64,000 bases of DNA from Chamaelirium japonicum (GCA_947650365.1 OX393555.1:16046251-16110250); one strand, 5' to 3'. Shown: positions 44,647 to 56,314, counted from the first letter of the stretch. Notes: a model not told the origin generated them from the letters alone. Translations and numbers: made by a program.

Positions 44647-46170
44647 GGCATCGGCTCTCTTCAAACCCCGATGGTCATCAAGATAACAGGAGAGAAGACC
44701 TTCACCTCTAACTACATTGAGGTGAAGTTGGTAGATGAAGCGGAAAAGGGATTGTCAGCCTCCGATGCACGCTCCACCAATATCATTCATCCCGCTACAA
44801 AGGGCGCCAAAAGAAGGCGATATCGAGCTCGGCGTCGGACCGTACCTCAAAAGCAAAAGAAGAGCGTCAAAAACCAGGTAAGTCAAAATCCCATATCAGT
44901 ATTCAAAAGACTTGGGCCAATCAGACAAGCAAAGTGAAGGTCAGTATTCGACCGTTTGGGAAAGCCACCCACTGAGGTGAGAAAAATCATTCCCACCCAC
45001 CCACCCTTATCATTCTACGAAACTGGCGACATCACAGACATTATTATGGTCTCTGTTAATCATATCACCATTTCCGACTCTCCAATCGACGCATCTTCTA
45101 CTTCGGACGACGAGTTGCCCGATGCCCCGCCAGTCCTCGAAAAAGGGGGGCAATCTACCGTCGACGATTTGAAGGAAATCAACTTGGGTACACAAGAGGA
45201 TCCTCGGCCTACATTCGTAAGTGCACTCCTGACTCCCGAAGAGGAAGCCGCATACATCAGGCTACTCCAAGAATACAGAGATGTCTTCATATGGTCCTAC
45301 AAGGAAATGCCCGGACTTGACCCCAAGATTGCAGTACACCAGCTTGCTGTCAGACATGGAGCTAGCGCCGTCAAACAAGAACAAAGACGCTACCGGCCGG
45401 AACTGGTACCGCAAATAGAGGGCAAAGTCAACAAGCTCATCGAAGCCGGCTTTATCCGAGAAGTTAAGTATCCAACGTGGATCTCCAGCGTGGTCCCAGT
45501 CAAGAAGAAGAACGGCCAGATCAGAGTATGCGTGGACTTCAGGGACTTAAACAATGCATGCCCCAAAGATGATTTCCCACTGCCAATCATAGAACTAATG
45601 GTGGATGCAACGATAGGCCATGAAGCACTAACCTTCATGGATGGATCCTCAGGCTACAACCAGATCCGGATGTCGCCCAAAGACGAAGAGCTTACGGCAT
45701 TCCGCACGCCCAAAGGGATCTACTGCTACAAAGTCATGCCTTTCGGCTTGAAGAACGCAGGAGCCACTTACCAACGAGCCATGCAAAAAATTTTCGACGA
45801 TATCCTTCATCAGAATGTAGAATGCTACGTCGACGACCTCGTGGTAAAATCGAGACAAAAGTCCACACATCTTCAAGACCTCGAGCTAATCTTCAAGCGA
45901 CTTCGAAGGTACCAGCTCCGCATGAACCCGCTTAAATGCGCATTTGGGGTCTCCTCGGGAAAGTTTCTCGGCTTTGTCGTACGCCATCGAGGCATCGAAA
46001 TAGATCAAACCAAGATAGATGCTATCCTTAATATGCCAATCCCGAAAACCGTGTGAGACCTCCGAGGTCTCCAGGGCCATCTAGCATATATCAGAAGGTT
46101 CATCGCCAACTTAGCTGGAAAATGCAGGCCCTTCAGTCGCCTCATGAAGAAAGGAGCAGCATTCAAGTAG
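44647..46170 (+). pseudogene. Element C reverse transcriptase, with in-frame stops
   Basis: Same frame as gag. TGA at 44935-44937 precedes the SVFDRLG block. RT spans about 45400-46060, with VCVDFRDLNNACPKDDFPLP, MPFGLKNAGATYQRA and YVDD at 45826-45837. TGA at 46054-46056 and TAG at 46168-46170 (Trp expected) interrupt the link to RNase H. Each stop is one transition away from the family residue (CGA to TGA, TGG to TAG). No bases are lost, so the decay is recent. Confidence 0.92.
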
Positions 46171-48450
46171 GATGAAGCTTGTCAGGAAGCCCTCCAAAAC
46201 ATCAGGGATTACTTACTCAAGCCCCCGGTTCTGACAGCACCAGTTCAAGGAAAGCCATTGGTCCTTTACATCAGCGCCCAGGAGCAGTCCTTGGGGGCAC
46301 TCCTGGCTCAAGACAACGAGCTAGGCAAGGAAACAGCTTGCTACTATTTGAGCCGCACTCTCATCGGCGCGGAGCTAAACTACTCCCCAATTGAGAAGGT
46401 CTGTCTGGCGCTCATCTTCACTACAAAAAAGCTGCGACACTATATGTTAGCTCACGCCATCAGGCTCATCTCAAAAGCCGACCCGCTCAAATACATCATG
46501 TCGAGACCAGTGCTCTCCGGACGTCTGGCCAAGTGGGCTTTGCTCCTCCTTGAGTTTGACATCACCTTTGTCCCTCGTAAAGCAATCAAAGGTCAAGCTC
46601 TCGTAGACTTCCTAGCAGAATACCCCCTTCCAGCAGAATGGGAACTATCGGAAGATCTCCCGGACGAAGAAGTATTCTGCATCGACATCGCCCCTTCTTG
46701 GAAAATGTTCTTCGACGGTGTGGCCAGGCAAGACGTAGCAGGAGCAGGAATTATCTTCGTCACACCAAACGACGAAGTACTTCCCTTCTCATTTCTACTA
46801 TCAGAGCCATGCTCCAACAACAGGGCGGAATATCAAGCTTTGATTATTGGCCTCGAACTCGCCAATGATATGAAACTTCAAGGGCTCGAAATTTTCGGCG
46901 ATTCTCAGCTCGTCATTCAGCAAATATTGGGAGCATACGAGGTCAACAAAGAGGATCTCGTGCCATTGCACCTACGAGCTCTGAAACTCCTTGGTACACT
47001 CAAAGATGCTTCAATCCAGCATGTTCCCAGAAACCTTAATCAGCAGGCTGACGCGCTTGCAAATTTAGCGGCTACACTTCCGTTCCCAGAAAAAAGCCAA
47101 CTCATCATCCCTCTCTGTAAGAGGATGGTGATCACCGAGGAGGACCTCCCTATGGGAATCCCGGACCAAGTCAATACAGTACACGTCTTCGTGACCGACG
47201 AGCTAGACTGGAGACAACCATTCATAGACTTTCTTGTCCACGGGAAGCTCCCTGAAGATCCGAAGCGTAAGGCCGACATTCGCCGGCGGTCTCTGAAATT
47301 CTTCCACTTCAACGAGTTGTACCGTCGAAGCTACGATGGTGCGCTCCTGAGGTGTCTTGCAAAAGAAGAAGCGGAAACAGCACTAGAAGAAGTCCATGCC
47401 GGGATCTGTGGCTCACATCAGTCCGGTCCAAAGCTGCACTTCCGCATCAGGCGGATGGGGTACTACTGGCCCACTATGATCAAGGACTCCCTCGAGTTTG
47501 CAAAAAGATGCCACACTTGCCAGCTGCATGGCGACTATATCCGTCAGCCTCCGGAACCTTTGCATCCAACCATCGCATCATGGCCCTTCGATGGATGGGG
47601 ACTCGATATTGTCGGTCCGCTACCCAAGTCATCCAAACAGCATCTTTATATCCTGGCGGCAACAGATTACTTCTCCAAGTGGGCTGAGGCAGTACCATTG
47701 CGAGAAGTTACCAGGCACTCTGTCATCAACTTCATCCAGAACGACATCATCTTCCGGTACGGCATCCCTCGCTATATCGTTATGGACAACGGGAAGCAAT
47801 TCAAGAATACCGTTGTCAGCCAATTCTGTGCCAAGTTCGATATCAAGCAAAGGTGTTCAACCATGTACAACGCCTCTGCCAACGGCCTAGCTGAAGCTTT
47901 CAACAAAACACTCTGCAAACTTTTGGAGAAAGTCGTCTCAAAGTCGAAGAAAGACTGGCATGAACGCATGGGTGAAGCGCTATGGGCATATCGCACCTCT
48001 TTTCGCACTCTAACACAGGCGACTCCGTACTCACTAGTGTACGGAGTAGAAGCTGTCCTCCCCCTTGAGCTCCATATTCTGTCACTCAGAATAGCTGTCC
48101 AGGAAGGCCTCGTCAACGGCGACAACGCTCAACTTCGCCTAGCAGAATTGGAAGCCCTGGATGAAAAGCGCCTCGAAGCCCAGCAACGCCTGGAATGCTA
48201 CCAAGCCAGGCTGACCCGAGCCTTCAACAAAAGGATTCGCCCTCGATCCTTCCAAAAAGGAGAATTGGTACTCGCAGTCAAACGCCCCATCATCCTTTCA
48301 CATCGAGGAGGAAAGAAGTTCGACGCCAAGTGGGATGGACAGCACGCTGTCAAAGAGGTCTACTCCAACGGCGCATATCTTCTCACCACGCCAGAAGGGC
48401 TCACACTCGGCCCCATCAATGGCAAGTACCTCAAAAGGTACTATGCCTAA
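46171..48450 (+). pseudogene. Element C RNase H, archaeal-type RNase H and integrase (intact segment)
   Basis: Open to the natural TAA-type end at 48448-48450. Ty3 RNase H at about 46250-46520 (LVLYISAQEQSLGALL, Y-Y-L-S-R). Archaeal-type RNase H at about 46700-47080 (FFDGVA Asp, NNRAEYQA Glu, FGDSQ Asp, QADALANLA Asp). Integrase zinc domain at about 47390-47530 (C-H-T-C), DDE core with GLDIVGP, VMDNGKQF and the Glu of N-G-L-A-E-A at about 47885. All catalytic acids are kept. No chromodomain is visible. Marked pseudogene only because upstream stops cut it from gag. Confidence 0.93.
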
Positions 48451-48691
48451 AAGCAGGGCTACATTCCTTGCAAAAAAAAAAAGGGAACTACGTGTGACTT
48501 GATCCCTTTCAGTAGGGTACGTAGGCAGCCTGTAAAGGTTCAGTCCAAACAAAAAAAAACACAACCAAACTCTGCCATTCCAGAAGACAAGTTCAAAAAA
48601 AAAAAATAGATGCATGATACCAGATAAAGAGAAGCAGAACTACAAGTCTGTTTAGCAGAAATGACAAGAAAGAAAAGGAAATGTGACATTG
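48451..48691. other. Short convergent spacer of element C
   Basis: 240 bp between the ends of gag-pol and the antisense gene. It contains A-runs (12, 9 and 12 A) and GTAGGGTACGTAGGCAGCC. It lacks the long palindromic array seen in A and B. Confidence 0.7.
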
Positions 48692-49680
48692 CTAGTAAAG
48701 CGAATCAAATTCTTTTAGACGTTGGAGCAGCTCGCCGTCAGTAACCTCCATGCGCTCCAACTCTAAAGACCGAGAAGCTACCCGCTCCCGATGCGTCGCC
48801 AGCTCGATACGCTGCTTTGCCAGGTCTGCTCTAGAAGACCTCTCGATCGTCTCAGCTTTCTCGAAAGATGCGCGAGCAGCCTCTAGCTTCTTCCGTGCCT
48901 GAACAAGGCTCGCGGTTGCAAGTGCATGCTGCTCCTCCAGTCGACGCTCCTCATTCTCAGCTTTTGCTAGTATCGAAGGAAGGTCATCTTCCATCGAAGC
49001 CCGTTTCAAGCAATGAGCTTCACTATCCGCCAAGAGAACACGCATTTGTGCCTCAAACAAAGAGCCATCTACCTGGAAGGCCGCCAGGTTCTTGCAAAAC
49101 TCAGGCCCCTCAAGAACCCACCAGCTGCTCAAAGCGTCAAAACCCTCTTCCTGGAAGGGTGCGAGCATCGTCTGGATATACTTCCGACAGCTCTCCAAAA
49201 GAAGCACAGAGAGAAGGTCTCGCGAACTGCACTTTCTCCTGTCAGCCTCTGAATGCACAGGCAAGGTGGGCTCCGGTCCTGAAGACTCAAGTGTAGGAAC
49301 CGCCTCCTTGACCACCGCCGTGATAACAGTCAGCGGAACCACCGGAGCTGAAGGAGGAGACTCAGGCAAACCTTCCAACAAAACGACTGCGGGAGTAGCC
49401 TCTGCCGGAGTACCGGACCTAGCTAGAGGAGTCTGCTCTCTCCCTACACTGGAGACCTCATCCTCCTCCCCAAAGCCTAACTGCTCCACGTCAATATCAT
49501 CCAGGTTGACAGCACTGCCGGCAAAATCTGCTCCATATGCTCCCAAAAGCTCCAAGTTATCCCAGGGAACATCCAGCCCGCCACCTTCAATCAACATTGC
49601 TTTGAGGGGAGAGCACTCCTGCCCAACCCCCTTCGGGGCAGACTCGCAGTCCGGTCCAGCAGACCATGCCAAAATAAGAG
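48692..49680 (-). CDS. Element C antisense gene, C-terminal exon (acidic linker and coiled coil)
   Basis: The exon starts after TTGTCCAG (acceptor ends 49681) and joins the upstream exon in phase 1 to make an Ala codon. About 330 residues: an acidic Pro/Val/Thr-rich linker, then a block with R-K-Y-I-Q-T-M-L and W-V-L-E-G-P-E-F, then ~100 residues of Glu/Arg/Leu heptad-like coiled coil ending F-D-S-L-Y. It is open throughout. Architecture is parallel to the coiled-coil exon of A/B, without clear sequence similarity. Confidence 0.65.
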
Positions 49681-49750
49681 CTGGACAACTCAGCCAACGA
49701 AGTAAAAGTACAAGCACAAAAATTCATGAGAAACTAGAAACAAGATATAC
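49681..49750 (-). other. Small intron of element C antisense gene (70 bp)
   Basis: Donor G|GTATAT at 49751/49750 and acceptor GTCCAG|CT at 49681/49680 on the minus strand. Phase 1 on both sides restores the frame. The frame would otherwise stop within about 5 codons. Confidence 0.6.
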
Positions 49751-51896
49751 CTGCAGCGTCCGATGAAGTTACCCCAGAAGGAGGGATTACCTCATCGGCA
49801 AAAAGCCCTGGCTCTCCCTCTCGAGCTGGCCCTGCCTCGCCAGCACCAGTCAAAGCTGCCTCATACAAGAGGTCCAACTTTCTCCTCTTGGGAGAAGCAC
49901 ACCCACTCCAAGAAGCCTGAGTCTCAGGAAGACTCTGAACCTTGGAGGACGGAGCCATCTCAACTTCTTGCACAGAAAGTGAAGCTTGGGAAGTACTCTC
50001 TCGACGGCCACAATATTTCTCTGACCATCGCTCCTCGGACCAAAGACGGCGATCCTCCGACCCCGCCAAAGAGTCAAAAGGAAAGTCAGCCCGCTCGCTG
50101 CTAGCAAGGACGTCTAGTGGAAGGCTAGCCAAGAGGGGAAGCACCGACCCGTTGACCCAGCGGCGATACTCAGGAGTTGCAGCATCCTTGCCGCCCGACT
50201 TAATCCCCGGTGAGAAAGTACACCCAGTAAATCGATCGTAGAGTGCTCCCAGAGGCGGTACGCCTCCTGCGGAGTGTAACGTAACCGCAGGCGCAAAGGA
50301 GTCCCAGGCAACTCCTGCCGAAAACCCTGCTGGCGAGCAAACCGGTGGGGAGAGTACCGTGCCACCTCCACTACATCCCCACGACGCCAAACAAGATACC
50401 CAGGCCTGCAACTCACCATGCTCCAGTACAAAGGCTCGGACATCTCCACCCCATCACACACCAGGGATTTCATAGAAGGCGCAAGTGCATTTTCCGATAT
50501 AAATTCAAAGTCAGAAGGGCCCATGCGCCGCAAACACTCTCGGGCACTAGGCTTCGGACGCTCCCATACGTAGTAAGCGTTCATCACACCTCCCACACAA
50601 GGAAGAAAGGGCACCGAGGTCGAAGGTCCACGCGCCGCAAAGATCCCCTTCGGAAAGTGAAGCCCAATCCAACCATAGAGGTAATGCATGGGGCAAAACG
50701 AACTGGCTCTGCCTATTTCCCCTCTTGCATTACCCGCACTCGATAAACTCCAGTAGGTGCCGCTAAGCCCGCTATACAACGAGCAGAGGATCACCGGCGC
50801 CAGGTTAAGAAACTCTCCATTCACCATCCGAGCAGCTGCAAGGAAGGTCCCAGGGCGTACCACATCCCCTTCCCAGGGTAAAGCAAAGCGGTAGAGAAAA
50901 AGTACTAACCCCGCTGACCAGTAAACAGCACGCCAGTCATCGCTGCATTCTTCAAGTCCCAAAACTTCCCAGGGATGTTGCGCCCCGGCCATGGAGTACC
51001 ACTCTTTCTTCAGAGATTCAATCGGTCGCCGGAAGGTGCCAGGCGTCGGTCTCTTTGACGAAGCATATCTCCACATCGGGTGACTCGAAGGGGGAGCGTG
51101 ACGATACTCTCCTCGAAACCAGAAGTCCACCCAATCCGAGTGAAGTACCCGGTCTGACCGCTCGCGCGCCGCTATAATAGCATACGCCTTAAAAAGCAAA
51201 AGGCAGAAGCTAGGAGACTCGTCTGGGTCCGTCAAAACCTCCAGAGAAGGAACCTCCTCCTGATAGTAGCTCTGAACTTCTGGACACCCAGAGATGACGT
51301 GCACGTCACGAAGGGTGATCCCGATTTCACCAGCTCCGGTCAAAAAGGTATTGGTCTCAGGGCACCACTGCTCACACAGAGCCCGGTACATACCGTCCGG
51401 TCGACTGTATTCCCAACAAGCTGGCTCCACAAACCTCGCCAAACGCTCCATCCCTGGCTCTGCCTCCAACGCGCCGGATAGCTCTCTCATCCAGTCCCGG
51501 AAACCTCCCAGATACGTGACATCTCCACGCGATTGAATCCCCACACCCCATCGCGTACGACGGGAGCATATCTTCAACGCAACAACAGGGACCGGAACCA
51601 ACTCCTCACCAGTATGGTGGAACGGCAGCCCCAAACTAGGCCGGACGATTTGCCGAGAAGATCCTTCGTCAGTAAGGATATGCTCGCCAAGTTTCAACAC
51701 TCGACAGGAGCCGTTGGTCACGCCGTCCTCGCAAACTCGCTCGTGCGTCAAAAGCTGAAGTACTGACAGTCCGGTCTCCTGTCTCGAAGCACGGTGGTGG
51801 AAGACTTGCGCGAAAGGGAAGCGAAGATGCGTACTCCCGTGGGAGACCGCATCAACGATCCAGCCGGAACTCGGAAAGCTCTCGTAATGACGAGAC
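49751..51896 (-). pseudogene. Element C antisense gene: plant mobile domain (PMD) protein, one frameshift
   Basis: Minus strand. The coding block follows an acceptor-like tract (TTCTTTCTTTTTCAG, ends 51897). The PMD signature is clear: W-C-P-E-T-N-T-F...G-E-I-G-I-T-L-R-D-V-H-V-I-S-G near 51350, then W-V-D-F-W-F-R-G and Y-W-S-A-G-L-V-L-F-L-Y-R-F. PMD proteins occur both in transposons and as host proteins such as MAIN/MAIL1. Near 50243 the frame shifts by one base: the reading from E-A-Y-R-L-W-E-H continues as L-Y-D-R-F-T-G-C in the next frame to 49751. The end carries a basic nuclear-signal-like P-K-R-R-K-L. The first exon and start codon are not identified. Confidence 0.78.
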
Positions 51897-51929
51897 CTGA
51901 AAAAGAAAGAAGACAAAGCCCAAGTTAGA

Positions 51930-52310
51930 TAGATTCTGAAACGAAGAAGTCAGGGGGGGGCCTTGAGCAAATAAAAAAGAAGAGAGGGGGGTCACAGCAA
52001 AAAGCCACGACCCTCTCCTCCTCTCTCCTGTTGAAACTAGCAGGGGGGGCCTTGAGCAAATAAAAAAGAAGAGAGGGGGGTCACAGCTAAAGGCCATGAC
52101 CCTCTTCCCATCTCTCCTGTTGAAACTAGCAGGAGGGGGGCCTCGAGCAAATAAAAAAAAAGAGAGGGGGGTCACGGCAAAAAGCCGCGACCCTCTCCTT
52201 CTCTCCTGTTAAAATTATCAGGGGAGGGGCCTTGAGCAAATAAAGAAGAGTAGAGGGGGGCATGGCAAAAAGCCACGACCCCCTCTCTCTATGTTCTATT
52301 AAAACATGCA
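51930..52310. repeat. Four ~91-bp tandem repeats with G-runs
   Basis: Units contain GGGGGGCCTTGAGCAAATAAA, GAGAGGGGGGTCAC and CCACGACCCTCTCCT (first motif shown across a one-base variable run). They lie upstream of the PMD block, probably in its first intron or leader. Confidence 0.85.
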
Positions 52311-52900
52311 GAGGGGGGGGGGGGTGCTGTCGTCCTCGACCTACACCGGCCACCGCGTCCCCCCGTCGGCCCCCGTAGCCCCGGCCGCCCCCGCCGCTGC
52401 CCCAGCCGCCTCCTCCGGCCCGCAGCCCCGGCCGCCCCCGCCGCTGCCCCGGCCGCCTCCTCCGGCCCGCAGCCCCGCGCCCCTGGCCGAGCCCGGCTCC
52501 GGCCCCCGCGCCCTGCCGCCCTGCGCCCGCGCCTCCGGCCCCCGCGCAGCGTGCCGCTCCGGCCCCCGCGCCCTGCCGCTTCGGCCCCCGCGCCCTGTCG
52601 CCCTACGCCCGCGCCTCCGGCCCCCGCGCAGCGTGCCGCTCCGGCCCCCGCGCCCTGCCGCTCCGGCCCCCGCGCCCTGCCGCCCTGCGCCCGCGCCTCC
52701 GCCCCACTGCCCCGCCCGCGCTCCGCGCCCCGTCTCCAACCCACGCGCCGGCCGCATATCGCAGCCCCCGGCCGCCTCCCATCTCCGGTTCGCCCGCCGG
52801 CCGCATACCGCAGCCCCCGGCCGAGCTCGCCTCCGCACCTCGCGGCCTCTCATCCGGCCTGCGCCCTCCCGCGCCACCGACTACCCGAACCCGAAGAAGA
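52311..52900. repeat. Very GC-rich Pro/Arg-like repeat block
   Basis: Over 80% G+C, made of short CCGCCCCGGCC and CGGCCCCCGCGCCCTGCCG-type units, with an approximate 110-bp higher period at 52500-52700. Open frames on both strands (P/A-rich on +, G/R/A-rich on -) are expected from composition alone and are not called genes. It is dense in CpG, unlike the rest of element C. Confidence 0.8.
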
Positions 52901-53176
52901 AGAAGGAGGAGGAGGAAGAAAACGCGCCTTGCTTGCGACCCTCCGTAGTCCACGGGCCGGCGGTCTTCCCTCCTCCACGAACCCCATGGCGTCACCATCT
53001 TCATCCTCCGCGGCATCGTTGCGAAGCAAGAAACCCTAGCAGAGCTCTCGACTCCAAGCCGCCGGGAATTGTCAATAATGAAGAGAAACAAAAACGGGGG
53101 TCCTTTTAAAGGCCTAGTCCCACACGAATACGCGACTCAAGTCCAAGCGCTACGCGTTTCCCGCGGGCGCACTCGA
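52901..53176 (-). promoter_or_regulatory. Possible 5' region of element C antisense gene, with telobox
   Basis: On the minus strand GCTAGGGTTTCTTGC (at about 53040-53026) carries the AAACCCTA telobox common in plant 5' UTRs, followed by a Met-rich open start (M-P-R-R-M-K-M-V-T) at about 53017. It looks like the first exon and leader of a plant gene. The link to the PMD exon at 51896 is not proven. Confidence 0.35.
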
Positions 53177-53180
53177 ACTT

Positions 53181-53191
53181 GAGGGGGCACT
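53181..53191 (+). promoter_or_regulatory. Element C polypurine tract
   Basis: GAGGGGGCACT directly before TGTGGGC of the 3' LTR. Confidence 0.75.
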
Positions 53192-53616
53192 TGTGGGCAT
53201 CGAAATTAACCCACGGGTCGAACCCGATTTGTACACAAAAAAATAGGCCCGCACTCAACGGCCTTCGGGTCGAACCCGACTCGCCCATGCAACTTGGGTC
53301 CGCACACAACGGCCCACATGCGAAAATCCGGCCCATACACAACGGCCCACATGTGGAAATCCGGCCCATACACAACGGCCCACATGCAACTTGGGCCCGC
53401 ACACAACGGCCCGCATGCAAAATTGGGCCCGCACACAACGGCCCGCATGCACACTCGGCCCGCGTGCAAGCTCAATCCGCGCACCATGGCCCAATTCAAA
53501 GCAAACGGGTCCCACCGGACCCGTGACTCGAACACAAAGAGAGGGGCCCACCGGCCCCTCTTCTAGAAAACCGTGCCCCCCTCCTCATGGAGAGGTGGGG
53601 CCGGCCATAAAAGAAG

Positions 53617-53652
<36 letters not shown>

Positions 53653-55267
53653 GAGAAAAGAGAAAAATCAAAACCGCCTCGATGTGGGGGGAGGTGGCGT
53701 GGACGTCTACACAGCCGTAGATCCGCGACGATCCCTCGATCCAACGGACAAGATGACGTTGTGTCGCCATCCGATCCAAAAGTGCAACAAAAATAACAAC
53801 TCAATCTTTAAAAGATCGAGTCACATCTCGCCCGTAACCACCCCAACTAAAAAGGAGGGGATCGGGTTTGTTTCCTTGGATAAAGGAACAAAATCTTGAT
53901 GGTTATGGGGGGAGATATTGGATGAAACAAAAAGATTTCAGCCATATCTCCCCCAACCGCCCCCCTTTGCCTATAAATAGAAGGGGTGGGGGAAGGCACA
54001 AAGGGTCCGAAAAGCTGAAGACGAAAGAGCGCTACGAAGAAGCTCCAACGCTTGAAGACCGAAGGCTTCACGAGGCACGGCAAGCATATCCTACGGGAGT
54101 CCTTGGCCCTTCAAGTCCTCATCAACGTGAAGACCTTGCACTCGGAGATCAGAGCTTCAACTCCTCGCACGAAGAAGAAAGCGTGGAGAAGAAGACCCGG
54201 AGCCGTCATCACCCGATCGCTCCAACGATCTTTATCAGCTCCGAAGACGCCATAAGCAAAGGCCGGAGAAGAAGATCGAAGCCGACAACACCCGTCGTCT
54301 TCAAAGGCATCAACTCCTTGCACGAAGAAGAAAGCCGGGAGAAGAAGGCCTGAAGCCGGTGCTACCCCTGCCGCCTTCGTCAACAAAAACCGACGCTACA
54401 ACCGTCGTGTTGAAGCCGGTACTACACCCGCCGTCTTCATCAACCAAAAGCCAACGCTACAACCGTCGTGCCGGAGATCGGTGCTACCCCCGCCGTCTTC
54501 ATCAACAAAAGTCGACGCTACAACCGTCGCACGAAGATCGGAGTTACCCCCACCGAAAAGCCAAGCCGATGCCACAACCGTCGAGGAAGCCGGAAGAAGA
54601 AAGAAGCCTTGAAGAAGCAACGCCAGTCGTTCGAGAAGAAGATCGAGTCAAAGCTAAAGTCAAAGCCGACGCAAGAAGCCAAAGCAAACGCACCGGTAAA
54701 GCCCGCGCTAAAGCAACGCACGTGCCAAAGCCAAGCAACTACGACGGTCACGAGCAAAGCACCGCATGTTCTAGCCGATACGACGCGAAGTCCGGAAGAA
54801 CTAAAGCATCGCAAGTCTCTACCCGCCTACGTTCAAGCGCAAGCGCCAAAGCAAAGCAAACGCCATAGCAACGCCAAAGCTACGCCAAAGCCGAAAGCTA
54901 AAGCCAAAGCCGAAGCCAAAAACACGATCGACGTCGCGAACCGACGATCAAGGACGCCAAGGTCTAGCAAGGATCGAGGAAGACACGAAGGTCGAGGAAC
55001 GAAGCCCAAAACCTCCATAACCGAGAAAGCGCGAAGCACGGACGGAACAAAATCAACGGCGGAAACTCCTTAGCCTCTCAAAAACCCTCATCCTGTAAAG
55101 ACCTCTGTCCTGGGCAACCCCTTCAGAGCTCTCGCACGAATACCACGTGGAGACGCGGATCAAAGGGACCCTCCAGAGGATCTCTCCCACAATCTCCTGA
55201 TCAAAGAAAATCTGTAATCTCGTGTGATCCGCAATAAAGACGACCCGAATCTTTTTCCGCGCTCACA
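53192..55267 (+). repeat. Element C 3' LTR (2076 bp)
   Basis: Same as 38433-40527 but with one fewer ~32-bp unit in the 53440 region, a 12-bp insertion near 54880 and a 4-5-bp insertion (GAAT) near 55246. Substitutions counted by eye are about 20 in 2.06 kb, nearly all transitions. TATA is at 53972-53979. Confidence 0.97.
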
Positions 55268-55272
55268 ATGTT
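55268..55272. repeat. Target-site duplication ATGTT of element C, right
   Basis: Perfect copy of 38428-38432. Confidence 0.93.
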
Positions 55273-56314
55273 AGTCAACCGTATATTATATTTCGAGGGG
55301 TAATACGGTCAGTCGAAAGTCAGTTTGAGGCGAAATACAAGTCAAATGTGTTTGACTGACGGAATTGGACGGAATGGGAGGGTAAGTCTAATAACGATTA
55401 AAAGGGAGGTGGCTTACTAAATAACATATAATATTGGGGGGATAAGTCTAATTTGCCCTTCATTTGACCATGAATATTTTTACAGTGATTATTAATTAGA
55501 TGGAGTTATGAATTCTTCCATCGTCATTTCTCTTTCACTTCAATTATTTTTTTTCTCGATTATGAAGCATATCTTATGTTATAAGGCAATTCTCTTATGA
55601 TAGATTACTTTTATTTGTGCAAATCATAGAACGAGGGTGTCTTATGTGTTATATCATGATGTTAGTAGGAATCCTTAGGTCATCTTGATCCATTAATCTT
55701 TATGATTGAGATCATGAGCTGAAGTGTGCAAAAATATCACTATGCAATGTATTTAATTTAGTAACTAACATGATATAAACTCTACATTATTATATTGTTA
55801 ATATTTTATTTTGAAAAATTGGATTTGGACTGAAGTTGGTGATGAAGGATTATCTATATAAAATCCTTATAAATAGGATAAGGATTGTCTCATGTGGAAT
55901 TGCCAATATTTTTATAACTTAACCATAGTTAATTACTCGACTTCACAAAATTAATATTGAATATTTAAAACCACTTGGCCATTGAATCTAAATCCAAAGT
56001 CATTCTTATAGCTCTACCCTAGTCATCTTTGCCTGCCATGTGCACTCATGTTTAATATCACAAGCATGGAATCAAAGCATGTAGTATGTTCAGTTTACAT
56101 TGCTTTAGCCTATGTTAGCTTGACAATCATTTATTCACCTCCACAAAATAGTTATATTCTCATACTAAATTAGTATTTTGTTATCTAACCCATAATTCTT
56201 TTCCTATTAGTAATTTATAAAAATTATGAGTGTCAAACACATAAGAATTTTGTTAGGGGTGATGTTGCCATTGAATATCTTAATATTAGTGAGGCTCTTG
56301 CTCAATTAAAAAAT
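55273..56314. other. AT-rich flank, no gene seen
   Basis: Continues the pre-insertion sequence right of element C. No ORF or repeat recognised. Confidence 0.5.

Larger units (their letters stand above)
38433..55267 (+). mobile_element. Element C: complete young Tat-type Ty3/Gypsy retrotransposon (16.8 kb)
   Basis: LTRs 38433-40527 and 53192-55267, PBS 40534, gag-pro-pol 40600-48450, an antisense PMD gene (51896 to 48692, minus), minisatellite and GC-rich DNA, PPT 53181, and perfect target duplication ATGTT. It is a different family from A/B: LTRs, PBS and antisense gene are unrelated, but gag, protease, RT, dual RNase H and integrase are clearly in the same lineage. gag-pol stays in one frame for 7.8 kb with four stop codons and no frameshift. 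Confidence 0.97.

Noticed and set aside
52306-53109. 267-codon Pro/Ala-rich frame and matching Gly/Arg/Ala-rich frames on the other strand
   Set aside because: Extreme GC content leaves all frames open; there is no domain, and the repeats explain the length.
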